Positions 5,846-13,721 of a DNA stretch of 64,000 nt are shown piece after piece (positions within the stretch are counted from its first letter, which is position 1; each line of letters starts with the position of its first letter). Under the pieces are notes generated by a model. The model worked only from the letters and a program-made list of their open reading frames with translations, was not told where the DNA came from and did no database searches. The position numbers and the translations under genes are program-made. This DNA comes from a virus, in the IMG/VR virus record IMGVR_UViG_3300009130_000012, positions 1-64,000 of that record. One strand, given 5' to 3'.

Positions 5846-6340
5846 GTGTCTAAATTTAAGTTAGCTATAATTGATGATGATATTGTAGATATTTGGTTAT
5901 ATGAAGAAATATTAATTTCAGCGTTTCCAGAATGTGAAGTTAATAAATTCTGCTCACTTGGTGACGTTAAAGATAGGTTACTAGAATTTAAACCAGATAT
6001 TATATTATTAGATTTTAATTTAAGTGATTCAACCGCTTTTGACGTTATAGAGTTTGTTAAACCTAAACTAGGTGAACTACCAATAATTGTAATAACTGGT
6101 GTAGAAGACAAAAGTATTATAACTAAATTATATGACGTAGGTATATATAATTATATTAAAAAAGATGTTACTAAAAATCTATTACCTAATGTTTTAAATA
6201 ATGCTGTATCTCAATATAACCTAAAATCTAGCGTTAGGATATTAAATAAGAGGTTGAAGATACAGAATTTCAATTTCAAATTATATGTATTATTATATTT
6301 GTTAATTACCGCATTTATTTTATATTTCATTCTAAAATAA
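5846..6340 (+). CDS. Membrane-anchored CheY-like receiver-domain protein
   Basis: A 164-residue protein read from a GTG. Residues 4-125 form a response-regulator receiver domain with all key positions: the acidic pocket IIDDD (D10-D12), the phosphoacceptor D56 in ILLDFNL, T84 in IVITG and K105 in YIKKD. There is no DNA-binding or enzymatic output domain. Instead, residues about 141-163 form one transmembrane helix (KLYVLLYLLITAFILYFILK). A phage-coded receiver held at the membrane could take phosphate from host histidine kinases or compete with host regulators. DHFR and small metabolic genes follow. Confidence 0.8.
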   Translation: MSKFKLAIIDDDIVDIWLYEEILISAFPECEVNKFCSLGDVKDRLLEFKPDIILLDFNLSDSTAFDVIEFVKPKLGELPIIVITGVEDKSIITKLYDVGIYNYIKKDVTKNLLPNVLNNAVSQYNLKSSVRILNKRLKIQNFNFKLYVLLYLLITAFILYFILK

Positions 6341-6341
6341 T

Positions 6342-6371
6342 TTGTATTTTATAATTTTTTTAGTATCTTTA
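6342..6371 (+). promoter_or_regulatory. Host-type promoter, near-consensus
   Basis: TTG at 6342-6344, a 19-nt spacer, and TATCTTTA at 6364-6371 (last base off consensus). The ATG at 6377 is 5 nt beyond. Confidence 0.55.
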
Positions 6372-6376
6372 AATTT

Positions 6377-6712
6377 ATGGGTACTAAATTATCTAAAAAC
6401 ATACAAAGAGAAACGGATATTGAAGTTGATGATAAGGAATTAGTCATTACATTATATTCTGATGGTGAAATTGGTATTAAACCTAAAGGGACTAGAGGTA
6501 AGGAGAAGAAAATAGGTATATTAGACTTATGGGAACATCTTAGCGAAAGTAGTCCAAAGGAATCTAAGAAAAAGAAAAATAGTAGTGATGAACCCATGAT
6601 TAGTTTATATGATTTAAGACATCATAGTGCTATTAGTGGTTTAGGACCTCAGTTGACTGCTAAATTCGATGGTATACTTAAAAGTTTGATTGATGAATGG
6701 TATAGGAACTAG
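6377..6712 (+). CDS. Hypothetical protein, possible nucleic-acid binder
   Basis: A 111-residue protein with a beta-rich acidic N-terminus (VDDKELVITLYSDGEIGIKP), a lysine run (SPKESKKKKNSSDE) and a helical C-terminus. It is unrelated to any family I recognise. It ends one base before the DHFR start, so it is co-transcribed and probably translationally coupled with it. Confidence 0.6.
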   Translation: MGTKLSKNIQRETDIEVDDKELVITLYSDGEIGIKPKGTRGKEKKIGILDLWEHLSESSPKESKKKKNSSDEPMISLYDLRHHSAISGLGPQLTAKFDGILKSLIDEWYRN

Positions 6713-6713
6713 C

Positions 6714-7163
6714 ATGATAGTAGCTGTAGCCAATAATAATATTATTGGTAATAAAGGTGATTTACCTTGGCACCTACCACCAGATTTAAAATATTTTAAA
6801 GAAGTTACCACTGGTAAAACGGTAGTTATGGGTAGGAAGTGTTACGAAAGTATTGGTAAACCACTACCAAATCGTAAAAATGTTATTTTAACCAGAGACG
6901 TTAATTTTGCAGCACCCCGCTGCACAATTATAAATAATCCAGAAGAGGCTGATTTAACTGATGCGTTTATTATTGGTGGTAGTGAAGTTTATAACTTATA
7001 TTTAGATAAATGTGACTACCTATATTTAACTAGAATATTTGAGCATTTTGAAGGTGATACTTTCTTAGATTTGGATATGACAAATTGGGAACCCTATAAG
7101 GTAAGTGGATTAAAGGAGTATGGTGATATTAAATATAGATTTGAGGTCTATAGAAAGTCATAA
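6714..7163 (+). CDS. folA: Dihydrofolate reductase
   Basis: Reduces dihydrofolate to tetrahydrofolate with NADPH, which supports the dTMP synthesis encoded later by thyA. The 149-residue product has the family motifs in order: MIVAVANNNIIGNKGDLPWH, LPPDLKYFKEVT, VVMGRKCYESIGKPLPNR, and FIIGGSEVYNLYL for the cofactor loop, then the YLTRI strand. The frame is open from 6690, but the ATG at 6714 matches the usual DHFR start and follows the upstream stop by one base. Usual length for a phage or bacterial DHFR. Very safe assignment. Confidence 0.95.
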   Translation: MIVAVANNNIIGNKGDLPWHLPPDLKYFKEVTTGKTVVMGRKCYESIGKPLPNRKNVILTRDVNFAAPRCTIINNPEEADLTDAFIIGGSEVYNLYLDKCDYLYLTRIFEHFEGDTFLDLDMTNWEPYKVSGLKEYGDIKYRFEVYRKS

Positions 7164-7190
7164 TTAAGTGCTATTGTAAGCACAATAATG

Positions 7191-7197
7191 TATTTAT
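7191..7197 (+). promoter_or_regulatory. Late-type motif TATTTAT
   Basis: TATTTATTATG: the motif almost touches the ATG at 7199 (1 nt between). If it is a promoter, the mRNA would be leaderless. Confidence 0.35.
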
Positions 7198-7198
7198 T

Positions 7199-7408
7199 AT
7201 GGGTCAGTTATTATTATTTATGGGCGGATTAACCGCAATAATTTATTTTATTTTAATAAAATCGTATTTAATGAATTTAGACGAAAAAGACAAAAAAAGT
7301 AAATGTTCTAAATGCGGAATGAAATATTCCGACAATAATGAGAAGAGTTCTATCAACAATACTGGTAAATGTATTACATGTAATGCGATAGAAAATGGTA
7401 GACCGTAA
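7199..7408 (+). CDS. Membrane-anchored zinc-ribbon-like protein
   Basis: A 69-residue protein. Residues 2-22 are one membrane helix (GQLLLFMGGLTAIIYFILIK). After a charged linker there are two CxxC pairs, CSKCG and CITC, spaced as in a small zinc ribbon facing the cytosol. Function unknown; the layout suggests a regulator or adaptor at the inner membrane. Confidence 0.65.
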   Translation: MGQLLLFMGGLTAIIYFILIKSYLMNLDEKDKKSKCSKCGMKYSDNNEKSSINNTGKCITCNAIENGRP

Positions 7409-7424
7409 AAAGTTTATTATTTTT

Positions 7425-7455
7425 TTGATTATATAATTAAAAAATATTATCTTTA
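7425..7455 (+). promoter_or_regulatory. Host-type promoter, near-consensus
   Basis: TTG at 7425-7427, a 20-nt spacer, and TATCTTTA at 7448-7455. The ATG at 7474 is 18 nt beyond. Confidence 0.55.
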
Positions 7456-7473
7456 TAATCTAAATTATTTAAA

Positions 7474-7725
7474 ATGAAAAGATTAGGGTTAAGTTTACTG
7501 ATTAGTGTTTTAATATTAACTAGTGTTAATGCTGGTGGGACTAGTAATACAGTGCCTTTGGAAAACAAAGATAGAGACATATTCACATACAAAACAATAA
7601 ATTCAGATACATTATTTATTTTAAACACTCCGTTAGGTCGTTTGACTAAGGAAATATGGGATAATGATACAATTACCATCAAAAAACCTACAATCATTTT
7701 CGTAATAAATTTACCAAATAGGTAA
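7474..7725 (+). CDS. Small exported protein
   Basis: An 83-residue protein with a clear signal peptide (MKRLGLSLLISVLILTSVNAG, probable cut after NAG or VNA) and a short mature part with beta character. It is not a lipoprotein, since no Cys follows the hydrophobic core. Periplasmic or envelope location is likely; function unknown. The opposite-strand frame over the same bases has no such coherent N-terminus. Confidence 0.6.
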   Translation: MKRLGLSLLISVLILTSVNAGGTSNTVPLENKDRDIFTYKTINSDTLFILNTPLGRLTKEIWDNDTITIKKPTIIFVINLPNR

Positions 7726-7744
7726 TTAGCTTACTTCCGTCGTA

Positions 7745-7751
7745 TATTTAT
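7745..7751 (+). promoter_or_regulatory. Late-type motif TATTTAT
   Basis: CGTATATTTATAAATAAAAG, 67 nt before the preferred ATG at 7819. Confidence 0.4.
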
Positions 7752-7818
7752 AAATAAAAGCAATATTACTTTTCTTATTGTGCTTTTGTTTTGTTTTTTA
7801 TTAAAACTCGATTTACGT

Positions 7819-8097
7819 ATGGGAATGATGCCAAAGATTAATGTGAATATTCGTTATGGTATGATTATAGTTAACGAATCAAATTTAGACGAAATAGGAC
7901 TACCATCTGTAATTGAATTCTTGGGTATGGAGGATGTACCAACAGAAGTTGAATTATGGGACTTTATGTCTGAGTTCATGGATGAGAATCCAGATATCGA
8001 TTGGGATTCTAACGATTATGTTGCTATGATGGCAACACCAGAAATCGTTAAATTTTATCGAGATAAGTATATTAATTGGATTATTAGTCAAAATTAA
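7819..8097 (+). CDS. Hypothetical acidic protein
   Basis: A 92-residue acidic protein. The frame extends to a TTG at 7780, but that would add an odd hydrophobic leader (MLLFCFLLKL), so the ATG cluster at 7819-7828 (MGMMPKINVNIRYG) is preferred. The sequence ends in a helical WDSNDYVAMMATPEIVKFYR segment. No motif found. It is a small cytosolic protein between two exported ones. Confidence 0.55.
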   Translation: MGMMPKINVNIRYGMIIVNESNLDEIGLPSVIEFLGMEDVPTEVELWDFMSEFMDENPDIDWDSNDYVAMMATPEIVKFYRDKYINWIISQN

Positions 8098-8152
8098 TTT
8101 GTTTTTAAAAAAAAAATTACTTATAATTGTATTGAACATTAAATAATACGTT

Positions 8153-8725
8153 ATGAGAAAGTTATTTTTATTCTTAATTATTCCTTTATTATTATCTTGT
8201 AAAAAAGACGAAATTGAATATAATGATATTCACGTTGATGTAGAGGATAGTATAGATGGTACTGGTATAACTCTTGAGGGTAGTTGGGTTTTAATTGGTG
8301 GGCAAATGTATGTCACTAATTTAGATAATAATGTAAAAACAAGATACGCACACTTTTCTGACGAAAAAACTCATAGTTCTATGAGAATGGATGGCTCTAT
8401 CTATAGAATAGAGGAGTTATATGTCGATAGTACTACATGGACATTTAGGAAGTATTCGGATTCACCTTACGGAAAATTCTATTTAGATAAGGATAGTGTT
8501 AATTACTATGGTATGCAAATTAGCACTTATGCTAATAGGATAACTGAAGCTATGGAGGTTAATTTACCTAGAAAAATGGCTGGTAGTTCCAAACCTTTTA
8601 GAGCATTTGTTAATGATTTAGAATATCAAATTATAGATATTAAAGTACATGAAGCGTACACGAATGACGGTATAAATAATTTTAATTATTATTCTATATT
8701 ACAATTTAAAAAATTGGATGATTAA
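8153..8725 (+). CDS. Lipoprotein, possibly surface-exposed
   Basis: A 190-residue protein. Residues 1-15 are a lipoprotein signal peptide ending in the lipobox LLLSC, with acylation at C16. The residues just after the cysteine are KKDE. In Bacteroidota, a charged K/D/E cluster right behind the acylated Cys acts as a lipoprotein export signal to the outside of the outer membrane. The rest is beta-rich with Tyr and Thr, a lipocalin-like size and pattern, but no family is certain. Phage lipoproteins often block superinfection at the envelope, a possible role here. Confidence 0.75.
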   Translation: MRKLFLFLIIPLLLSCKKDEIEYNDIHVDVEDSIDGTGITLEGSWVLIGGQMYVTNLDNNVKTRYAHFSDEKTHSSMRMDGSIYRIEELYVDSTTWTFRKYSDSPYGKFYLDKDSVNYYGMQISTYANRITEAMEVNLPRKMAGSSKPFRAFVNDLEYQIIDIKVHEAYTNDGINNFNYYSILQFKKLDD

Positions 8726-8746
8726 GTTTAATAATTAATATATTTG
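8714..8746 (+). promoter_or_regulatory. Host-type promoter for trxA
   Basis: TTG at 8714-8716, a 22-nt spacer (longer than the others), and TATATTTG at 8739-8746. The first bases lie in the end of the lipoprotein gene. Confidence 0.5.
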
Positions 8747-8751
8747 TAGTA

Positions 8752-8758
8752 TATTTAT
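8752..8758 (+). promoter_or_regulatory. Late-type motif TATTTAT
   Basis: GTATATTTATAGTATAAAAA, 17 nt before the trxA ATG at 8776 and just after a host-type -7 box. Confidence 0.5.
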
Positions 8759-8775
8759 AGTATAAAAATTTTATT

Positions 8776-9084
8776 ATGGAGAGTATTAATATTGATAATC
8801 ACGATACGTTCGTGGGAGAAGGAATTAAAGTTTTAGCATTTAAAGCTGGTTGGTGTGGACCTTGTAGAATGCTAACGCCAGTATTGGAAGAAATGAATGA
8901 GACTAATGAGGTAATTACCGTTGGTACTGTAGATGTTGATGAGGAGAACGAATTAGCTATGAAGTACGGAATTAGAAATATCCCAACAACTTTATTTATT
9001 AAAGATGGTGAGGTTAAACAAAAAGTTACTGGCGCTAAATCTAAGGGAGATTTGGAAGTCATTCTAAACGAGCTTAGTGCATAA
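8776..9084 (+). CDS. trxA: Thioredoxin
   Basis: A 102-residue thioredoxin with the redox motif WCGPC (in FKAGWCGPCRML), the cis-proline turn RNIPTTLFI and the GAKSKGDLEVILNEL C-terminal helix. It can reduce disulfides in ribonucleotide reductase and other enzymes, which fits the nucleotide-metabolism genes nearby. Standard length, with no signal peptide, so cytosolic. A strong terminator follows. Confidence 0.93.
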   Translation: MESINIDNHDTFVGEGIKVLAFKAGWCGPCRMLTPVLEEMNETNEVITVGTVDVDEENELAMKYGIRNIPTTLFIKDGEVKQKVTGAKSKGDLEVILNELSA

Positions 9085-9118
9085 ACCAATAAAAAATTAT
9101 TGTTAAATTGTTAACTAT

Positions 9119-9144
9119 AAGGGGTCAATTTGACCCCTTTTTTT
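9119..9144 (+). terminator. Rho-independent terminator after trxA
   Basis: AAGGGGTCAA / TTGACCCCTT palindrome followed by seven or more T. Confidence 0.9.
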
Positions 9145-9156
9145 GTGTCTTAATGA

Positions 9157-9163
9157 TATTTAT
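9157..9163 (+). promoter_or_regulatory. Late-type motif TATTTAT
   Basis: TGATATTTATTATTAAAG, 18 nt before the GTG at 9182. Confidence 0.5.
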
Positions 9164-9181
9164 TATTAAAGAACTTTCATC

Positions 9182-9496
9182 GTGAAAGACACAATTAAAA
9201 AAGTATTAAGAGAGTATTATGGAGAATTTAACTCTAAACTAGAAAGAGATTATGAAAATAAAATAATCTCAGTTTTGTTGTCTGCGGAATTGGAAGAAAA
9301 GCATAAATGGGCTACGTATAATCAAGTGATTTTAGAACTCAAGACAAATTTAATCAATTCGATAAAAATTTCAGAACTTCAGTACCGTTTAACTGATAAT
9401 GAAGACCCAAGTAAGTGTTGTTTAGATGTGATAGAGTCAATAGATGAATGTACCCCAGAAATGGTTAGATTATATTCTAAAATAAAACTATTTTAA
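9182..9496 (+). CDS. Hypothetical helical protein
   Basis: A 104-residue, almost wholly helical protein starting at GTG (MKDTIKKVLREYYGEFNSKL). It is followed after 3 nt by a gene of similar size and style. The two may be partners or diverged duplicates, but the sequence similarity seen by eye is weak. No domain recognised. Confidence 0.6.
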   Translation: MKDTIKKVLREYYGEFNSKLERDYENKIISVLLSAELEEKHKWATYNQVILELKTNLINSIKISELQYRLTDNEDPSKCCLDVIESIDECTPEMVRLYSKIKLF

Positions 9497-9499
9497 TTA

Positions 9500-9823
9500 A
9501 TGTTGATTGAAATGAGAACTAATAGAAGATACAGTAATATTCTAGAAAAGGAATACTACAGAGTTATTAAAGGATTAAAGAATAGTAAAATTACTGAAGA
9601 GCGTATAGATACTTATGTTGAAATTATGCAAGAAATTAAAAATTTATTAGGTGATACGGCACTTGGTGAATATAAATACGAGATTACTGGAGAGGGGGAA
9701 ATCAATGAGGTCACTTTAGATTTTTTAAATAGAATAGGTGATAGCGGTTATATATCTAAATTAAAAAGAGATATAATTCACTTTATGGGAGTTGATTGGA
9801 TGAATAAATATACGTCTTTTTAA
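9500..9823 (+). CDS. Hypothetical helical protein
   Basis: A 107-residue helical protein (MLIEMRTNRRYSNILEKEYY...), rich in Lys, Glu and Tyr. A second in-frame ATG at residue 5 could be the true start. It forms a pair with the gene directly upstream. No motif. Confidence 0.6.
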   Translation: MLIEMRTNRRYSNILEKEYYRVIKGLKNSKITEERIDTYVEIMQEIKNLLGDTALGEYKYEITGEGEINEVTLDFLNRIGDSGYISKLKRDIIHFMGVDWMNKYTSF

Positions 9824-9834
9824 AAGTTAAGACA

Positions 9835-9841
9835 TATTTAT
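9835..9841 (+). promoter_or_regulatory. Late-type motif TATTTAT
   Basis: CATATTTATATAGTATATAA, 33 nt before the ATG at 9875. Confidence 0.45.
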
Positions 9842-9874
9842 ATAGTATATAATAATATTTGCAAAGGTTATAAT

Positions 9875-10063
9875 ATGGAAAAGAAAGTGATTAAAATGAA
9901 AGAGTCAGAGTTAGCTCAAATTATCGAAACTGTAGTTGAAAAGGTTTTGGTTGAAAGAAAACAGGAGTGGATTGCTGAACAAAAAGCTAAAAACGAAGCT
10001 ATCTTGGAAGAAAAAGTTAAAGCTATCGTAGGTAAGGTGGTTAAAGAACAAAAAACTAAGTAA
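9875..10063 (+). CDS. Small coiled-coil protein
   Basis: A 62-residue, fully helical, strongly charged protein (MEKKVIKMKESELAQIIETV...) with heptad-like spacing of V, I and L. Such short helical proteins occur as internal or assembly factors in T4-type phages. MKESELAQII resembles the hydrophobic-X-E-S motifs of the head proteins. It forms a single-gene unit with its own terminator. Confidence 0.6.
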   Translation: MEKKVIKMKESELAQIIETVVEKVLVERKQEWIAEQKAKNEAILEEKVKAIVGKVVKEQKTK

Positions 10064-10092
10064 TTAGTAAACTCTTACCAAAAAAATGTTTT

Positions 10093-10121
10093 AAAGTGGT
10101 GCTAAAAAGTACCACTTTTTT
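10093..10121 (+). terminator. Rho-independent terminator
   Basis: AAGTGGT / ACCACTT stem with a 10-nt loop and a T-tract. Confidence 0.8.
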
Positions 10122-10154
10122 GTTTTATAGGATTTTTTTCTTATATTAGTGACT

Positions 10155-10904
10155 ATGAGAAAGTTAATTATATTCACGATAGTGCCTTCATTGGCTGTAA
10201 TGATATTTAGCGGTACATCAAATACGTCACTGGTTAGTAACTTAATATACAAGTTAAATCTTAAAACTGATAGTTTAAATCATTATAAAAGTATTTTCGA
10301 TTCAATAAACGATAATGAAACACTAAAATATAAGTACGTACATAACCGTTTTAAACTATATAATGATAAAATTGATAGTGTAACTGTAAAAACTTTTATT
10401 GAGGTGGCTACCACATTTAAATTAGACACTAACATGTATATGTTTGATATGATTATTGCTCAGATATGTGTTGAGTCTGGTGCTAAACATAGGTATAAGA
10501 ATGGTAAGTTAGTTGTTAGTTCTGGTAACGCTATAGGAATAACTCAAATAGTTCCAAATAGTGGTTATAGATTTCTAAAAAATGTTGTCAAAAAGGATGA
10601 TAGGTTGTATAACGAATTAGGTGGCACCTATTATGGTCATATAATTAATAAAAGTAGATGTAAAGCTAGGAATGATGTTAAAAAGTTTTTAGCGATAGAG
10701 AGGAATAATATAATATTATGGGGTTATATTATGCGATATAGTTTAGAAAAAGCTGATGGTAAACTAGAAGATGCGTTACTGATATATAATCAAGGAGAGG
10801 GGTTTTATAGACGTTTTATTAAACGTAAAAAAAATGTGACTAACTTCGCTTACGTTAGTCACATACATAATGTAAATTATAAATTATTACGTAGTTGTAA
10901 ATAA
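10155..10904 (+). CDS. Lytic transglycosylase, SLT-like
   Basis: A 249-residue murein-degrading enzyme with an N-terminal hydrophobic export or anchor segment (MRKLIIFTIVPSLAVMIFSG). The catalytic domain shows the SLT motifs: AQICVESGAKH with the catalytic Glu at about residue 107, GNAIGITQIVPNSG, and a late YNQGEGFYRR. It cleaves the glycan strand of peptidoglycan between MurNAc and GlcNAc. Because it is exported, it could serve lysis or local wall opening during infection. ATG at 10155 is preferred over GTG at 10149. The nearest holin candidates are at 271-477 and 1134-1382. Confidence 0.85.
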   Translation: MRKLIIFTIVPSLAVMIFSGTSNTSLVSNLIYKLNLKTDSLNHYKSIFDSINDNETLKYKYVHNRFKLYNDKIDSVTVKTFIEVATTFKLDTNMYMFDMIIAQICVESGAKHRYKNGKLVVSSGNAIGITQIVPNSGYRFLKNVVKKDDRLYNELGGTYYGHIINKSRCKARNDVKKFLAIERNNIILWGYIMRYSLEKADGKLEDALLIYNQGEGFYRRFIKRKKNVTNFAYVSHIHNVNYKLLRSCK

Positions 10905-11207
10905 CTACCTAACGTCTCTGAATTGCAAACAGATGGGATTGAACTTTCTTAAACTCTCAAGTATTGTACCTCTAAGGTACGATTTAGTCTCCTCAACTTT
11001 AGCTAATTTAGTGTAGTAAAATATATCCTCATATAAATGGTCTAAAGCAATTTCTTTAGCCAACTCTTTATCAGTAGTGTGCTCCAGTTCAACTTTAATT
11101 CCTTTAGCTAATTCTGTTTTAGCAACTTCTAAGTTTTTTTTATGTAGTTTAGCGATGTCAGCGATTGTTTTACCATCAGCCAACCCACCTTTTAATTTAT
11201 CTCCCAT
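10905..11207 (-). CDS. DUF5661-like protein
   Basis: A 100-residue protein with the pattern GGLADGKTIADIAKLHKK followed by LAKGIKVELEHTTDKELA and IALDHLYEDIFYYTKL. This matches the DUF5661 family as I remember it: small soluble proteins found in phages and bacteria, function unknown. The C-terminal 25 residues are specific to this protein. It starts right after a TATTTAT motif and ends against the convergent transglycosylase gene. Confidence 0.7.
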   Translation of the reverse strand: MGDKLKGGLADGKTIADIAKLHKKNLEVAKTELAKGIKVELEHTTDKELAKEIALDHLYEDIFYYTKLAKVEETKSYLRGTILESLRKFNPICLQFRDVR

Positions 11208-11211
11208 ACTA

Positions 11212-11218
11212 ATAAATA
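11212..11218 (-). promoter_or_regulatory. Late-type motif TATTTAT
   Basis: TATATTTATTAG on the minus strand, 4 nt before the ATG at 11207. It lies in the T-tail of the clp terminator. Confidence 0.4.
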
Positions 11219-11220
11219 TA

Positions 11221-11247
11221 AAAAAAAGGGACTTAAGTCCCTTTTTT
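11221..11247 (-). terminator. Rho-independent terminator after the Clp gene
   Basis: AAAGGGACTTAAGTCCCTTT palindrome with T-runs on both strands, directly downstream of the Clp stop codon. Confidence 0.8.
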
Positions 11248-11248
11248 G

Positions 11249-13717
11249 TTATTGTTTGAATGTTAATTTATCCGAATCTTTAGTATGGGTTACCTTTATT
11301 AGTTCGTCAGTATTAAAGGTGCCGTCAATAATCTTTTCAGCTAATACCACTTCTAGATGTCTATTAATTGCTCGTTTAATAGGTCTAGCCCCAAATTCTG
11401 AATCAAATCCCTCATCAACTAAGAATTTTATAGCGCTTGGATTAACTTTGATTTGGAATCCTTTATGCATTAACCTTTCCGACACCATTCTAACTTCATT
11501 AACGACTATCTTAGATATATCATCTTTTTTGAGAGAATTAAAGAACACTATTTCATCGATACGATTTATGAACTCTGGTGCGAAAACACCTTTCATTTCT
11601 TTCTCGATAATTTCTCTAACTCGATTATCCTCGTCGGCAACTCTAGATTTTGTGTCAAACCCTACTGAACTACCCGAATTCATAGCTTTTCTAACACCAG
11701 TGTTTGACGTCATCAAAATAATAGTGTTTTTGAAATTTATTTCTCTACCTAAACTATCTTTAATGTGACCATCATCCATAATTTGTAACATCATATTAAA
11801 TACATCTGGATGAGCTTTTTCAATTTCATCAAATAATACAACAGAATATGGTTTACGTCTAACTTTCTCAGTTAAATCCCCTCCAGATTCATAACCAACA
11901 TAACCAGGAGGTGCTCCAACTAATTTACTAACACTAAAACTTTCGTTGTATTCTGACATATCAACTCTAATTAATGCGTTTTCATCATTAAACATGTGTT
12001 TAGCTAACATCTTAGCTACTTGAGTTTTACCAACGCCAGTAGAGCCGATTAACATAAAGCTACCTACAGGTTTATTTGGATTACCTATACCTATTCTACC
12101 AACTTTAATAGCTGAGACAATCTTATTTATAGCTTCGTCTTGTCCTATAACATCTTTTTTAAGTAGTTTATCTAAATTAGAAATCTGTTTATTTTCAGAA
12201 ACACCCATTTTGGTTACTGGAACGCCACTAATTTGACTAACAATTTCTCTAATCTTTTCATCATCAACTACTCGTCTATTATTTTTAAGTTTGGATTCCC
12301 AATCCTTTCTTAATTTAGAAACTTTAGTCTTAAGTTTACTTTCTTTATCACGTAAAGAGGCGGCTTTTTCGTATTGTTGGGACTTGACAACTTTTAGTTT
12401 CTCGTCATTGACTTCACGAATTTCGTCCTCTAATCCAACTATATTTTTAGGTGTTGGGATATTCACTGAAGCTTTAGCTCCAGACTCGTCCAGTAAATCT
12501 ATTGCCTTATCTGGTAGGTGTCTATCTGTAATATACCTATGTGATAATTTAACACATTCTTCTATAGCCTCATCAGTATAATTAACAGCATGGAAATCTT
12601 CATACTTAGACTTAATGTTGTTAAGAATGAAAATAGCTTCATCCACTGATGGTTCTTCGATTTGAACTTTTTGAAATCTTCTGGTTAATGCCGCATCTTT
12701 TTCGATATTCTCACGATATTCATCTAATGTTGTCGCACCAATTACTTTAATTTCACCTCTAGCTAATGCTGGTTTTAAAATGTTAGCCGCATCTAAAGAC
12801 CCGCTAGTGCTACCAGCGCCAACAATCGTATGAATTTCATCGATAAATAGGATAATGTCATCATTATCTTCCAATTCCTTTACTAATCCTTGAATCCTTT
12901 CCTCAAATTGTCCTCTATATTTAGTTCCAGCAACCATGTTAGAGACATCCATCGAGTAAATTTCTTTACCTAACAACGTCCTTGGTGCAGTACCGTTAAT
13001 TATTTGCAATGCTAACCCTTCCACAATAGCAGATTTACCACAACCAGCAGGACCTACAATAATTGGATTGTGTTTTCTACGTCTAGCTAAAATAGTTATA
13101 ATCTCATTAATCTCTACATCTCTACCAATTACTGGGTCAATTTTTTGTTCTTTAGCCAATGTAGTTATATTTCTACATAAAGAATCTAATATCGGTGTTT
13201 TAGGTGAACCTTCTTTAGCAGTATTACGATTACGTCTTCTTTTTTTAGAGCTACCTTCATTAGGTTCCTCAATACTAGATTTAACTTCGTGGCTAGTACC
13301 ACCTAACTTTTCTCTCATATTGTCATAATTTATATTAAAGTTTTTCAAAAATTTACTTACGGATGAATCGAAATATAATATGGATGTTATAATGTGCGAA
13401 AATGACCCATAATCTAGACCTAATTCTTCAACCAAACTATGCGTATGGGCAAATACTTCCCTAACATCTTCATCTGGTATTACATTTTTAACTGTTAATG
13501 GACTATGATTTAATAAAGCGTTATTATAACAGAAATCGTGTAAACTATTAATATCCACACCATTTTCACTAAGGAAGTTTATTGCCTCAGTAATTTCGAA
13601 TTCGATTATTGTTAGTATTATATGTTCCAACATTAATTTTGGTGCACCGAATTGTTTAGCTTTTAAAACAGACTCACGCATCATTTCACTCACAATTCTA
13701 TCCATACCATTACTCAT
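11249..13717 (-). CDS. clpC: ClpC-type AAA+ protein unfoldase
   Basis: An 822-residue double-AAA+ ATPase. Residue numbers here count from the in-frame ATG at 13735; subtract 6 for the start chosen. It has a Clp N-domain (about 11-145), a basic linker, AAA1 with Walker A GPAGCGKS (228-235) and Walker B ILFIDE, a short middle domain with a UVR-like stretch (VVKSQQYEKAASLRDKESKL), and AAA2 with GSTGVGKT (564-571), VVLFDE and sensor 2 GARPIKR. The loop SSVGFD (VGF at 691-693) sits where ClpC/ClpA carry the ClpP-docking tripeptide. No phage ClpP is seen here, so it may dock on host ClpP. The host-type promoter places the ATG at 13717 as a leaderless start. Confidence 0.9.
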   Translation of the reverse strand: MSNGMDRIVSEMMRESVLKAKQFGAPKLMLEHIILTIIEFEITEAINFLSENGVDINSLHDFCYNNALLNHSPLTVKNVIPDEDVREVFAHTHSLVEELGLDYGSFSHIITSILYFDSSVSKFLKNFNINYDNMREKLGGTSHEVKSSIEEPNEGSSKKRRRNRNTAKEGSPKTPILDSLCRNITTLAKEQKIDPVIGRDVEINEIITILARRRKHNPIIVGPAGCGKSAIVEGLALQIINGTAPRTLLGKEIYSMDVSNMVAGTKYRGQFEERIQGLVKELEDNDDIILFIDEIHTIVGAGSTSGSLDAANILKPALARGEIKVIGATTLDEYRENIEKDAALTRRFQKVQIEEPSVDEAIFILNNIKSKYEDFHAVNYTDEAIEECVKLSHRYITDRHLPDKAIDLLDESGAKASVNIPTPKNIVGLEDEIREVNDEKLKVVKSQQYEKAASLRDKESKLKTKVSKLRKDWESKLKNNRRVVDDEKIREIVSQISGVPVTKMGVSENKQISNLDKLLKKDVIGQDEAINKIVSAIKVGRIGIGNPNKPVGSFMLIGSTGVGKTQVAKMLAKHMFNDENALIRVDMSEYNESFSVSKLVGAPPGYVGYESGGDLTEKVRRKPYSVVLFDEIEKAHPDVFNMMLQIMDDGHIKDSLGREINFKNTIILMTSNTGVRKAMNSGSSVGFDTKSRVADEDNRVREIIEKEMKGVFAPEFINRIDEIVFFNSLKKDDISKIVVNEVRMVSERLMHKGFQIKVNPSAIKFLVDEGFDSEFGARPIKRAINRHLEVVLAEKIIDGTFNTDELIKVTHTKDSDKLTFKQ

Positions 13718-13721
13718 GCCA

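Noticed and set aside
7168-7183. GTGCT-ATTGTA-AGCAC hairpin after the DHFR gene
   Set aside because: The stem is only 5 bp and no T-run follows, so it is not called a terminator.
7437-7697. An 86-codon minus-strand frame opposite the small exported protein
   Set aside because: The plus frame has a signal peptide and a promoter; the minus frame has neither.
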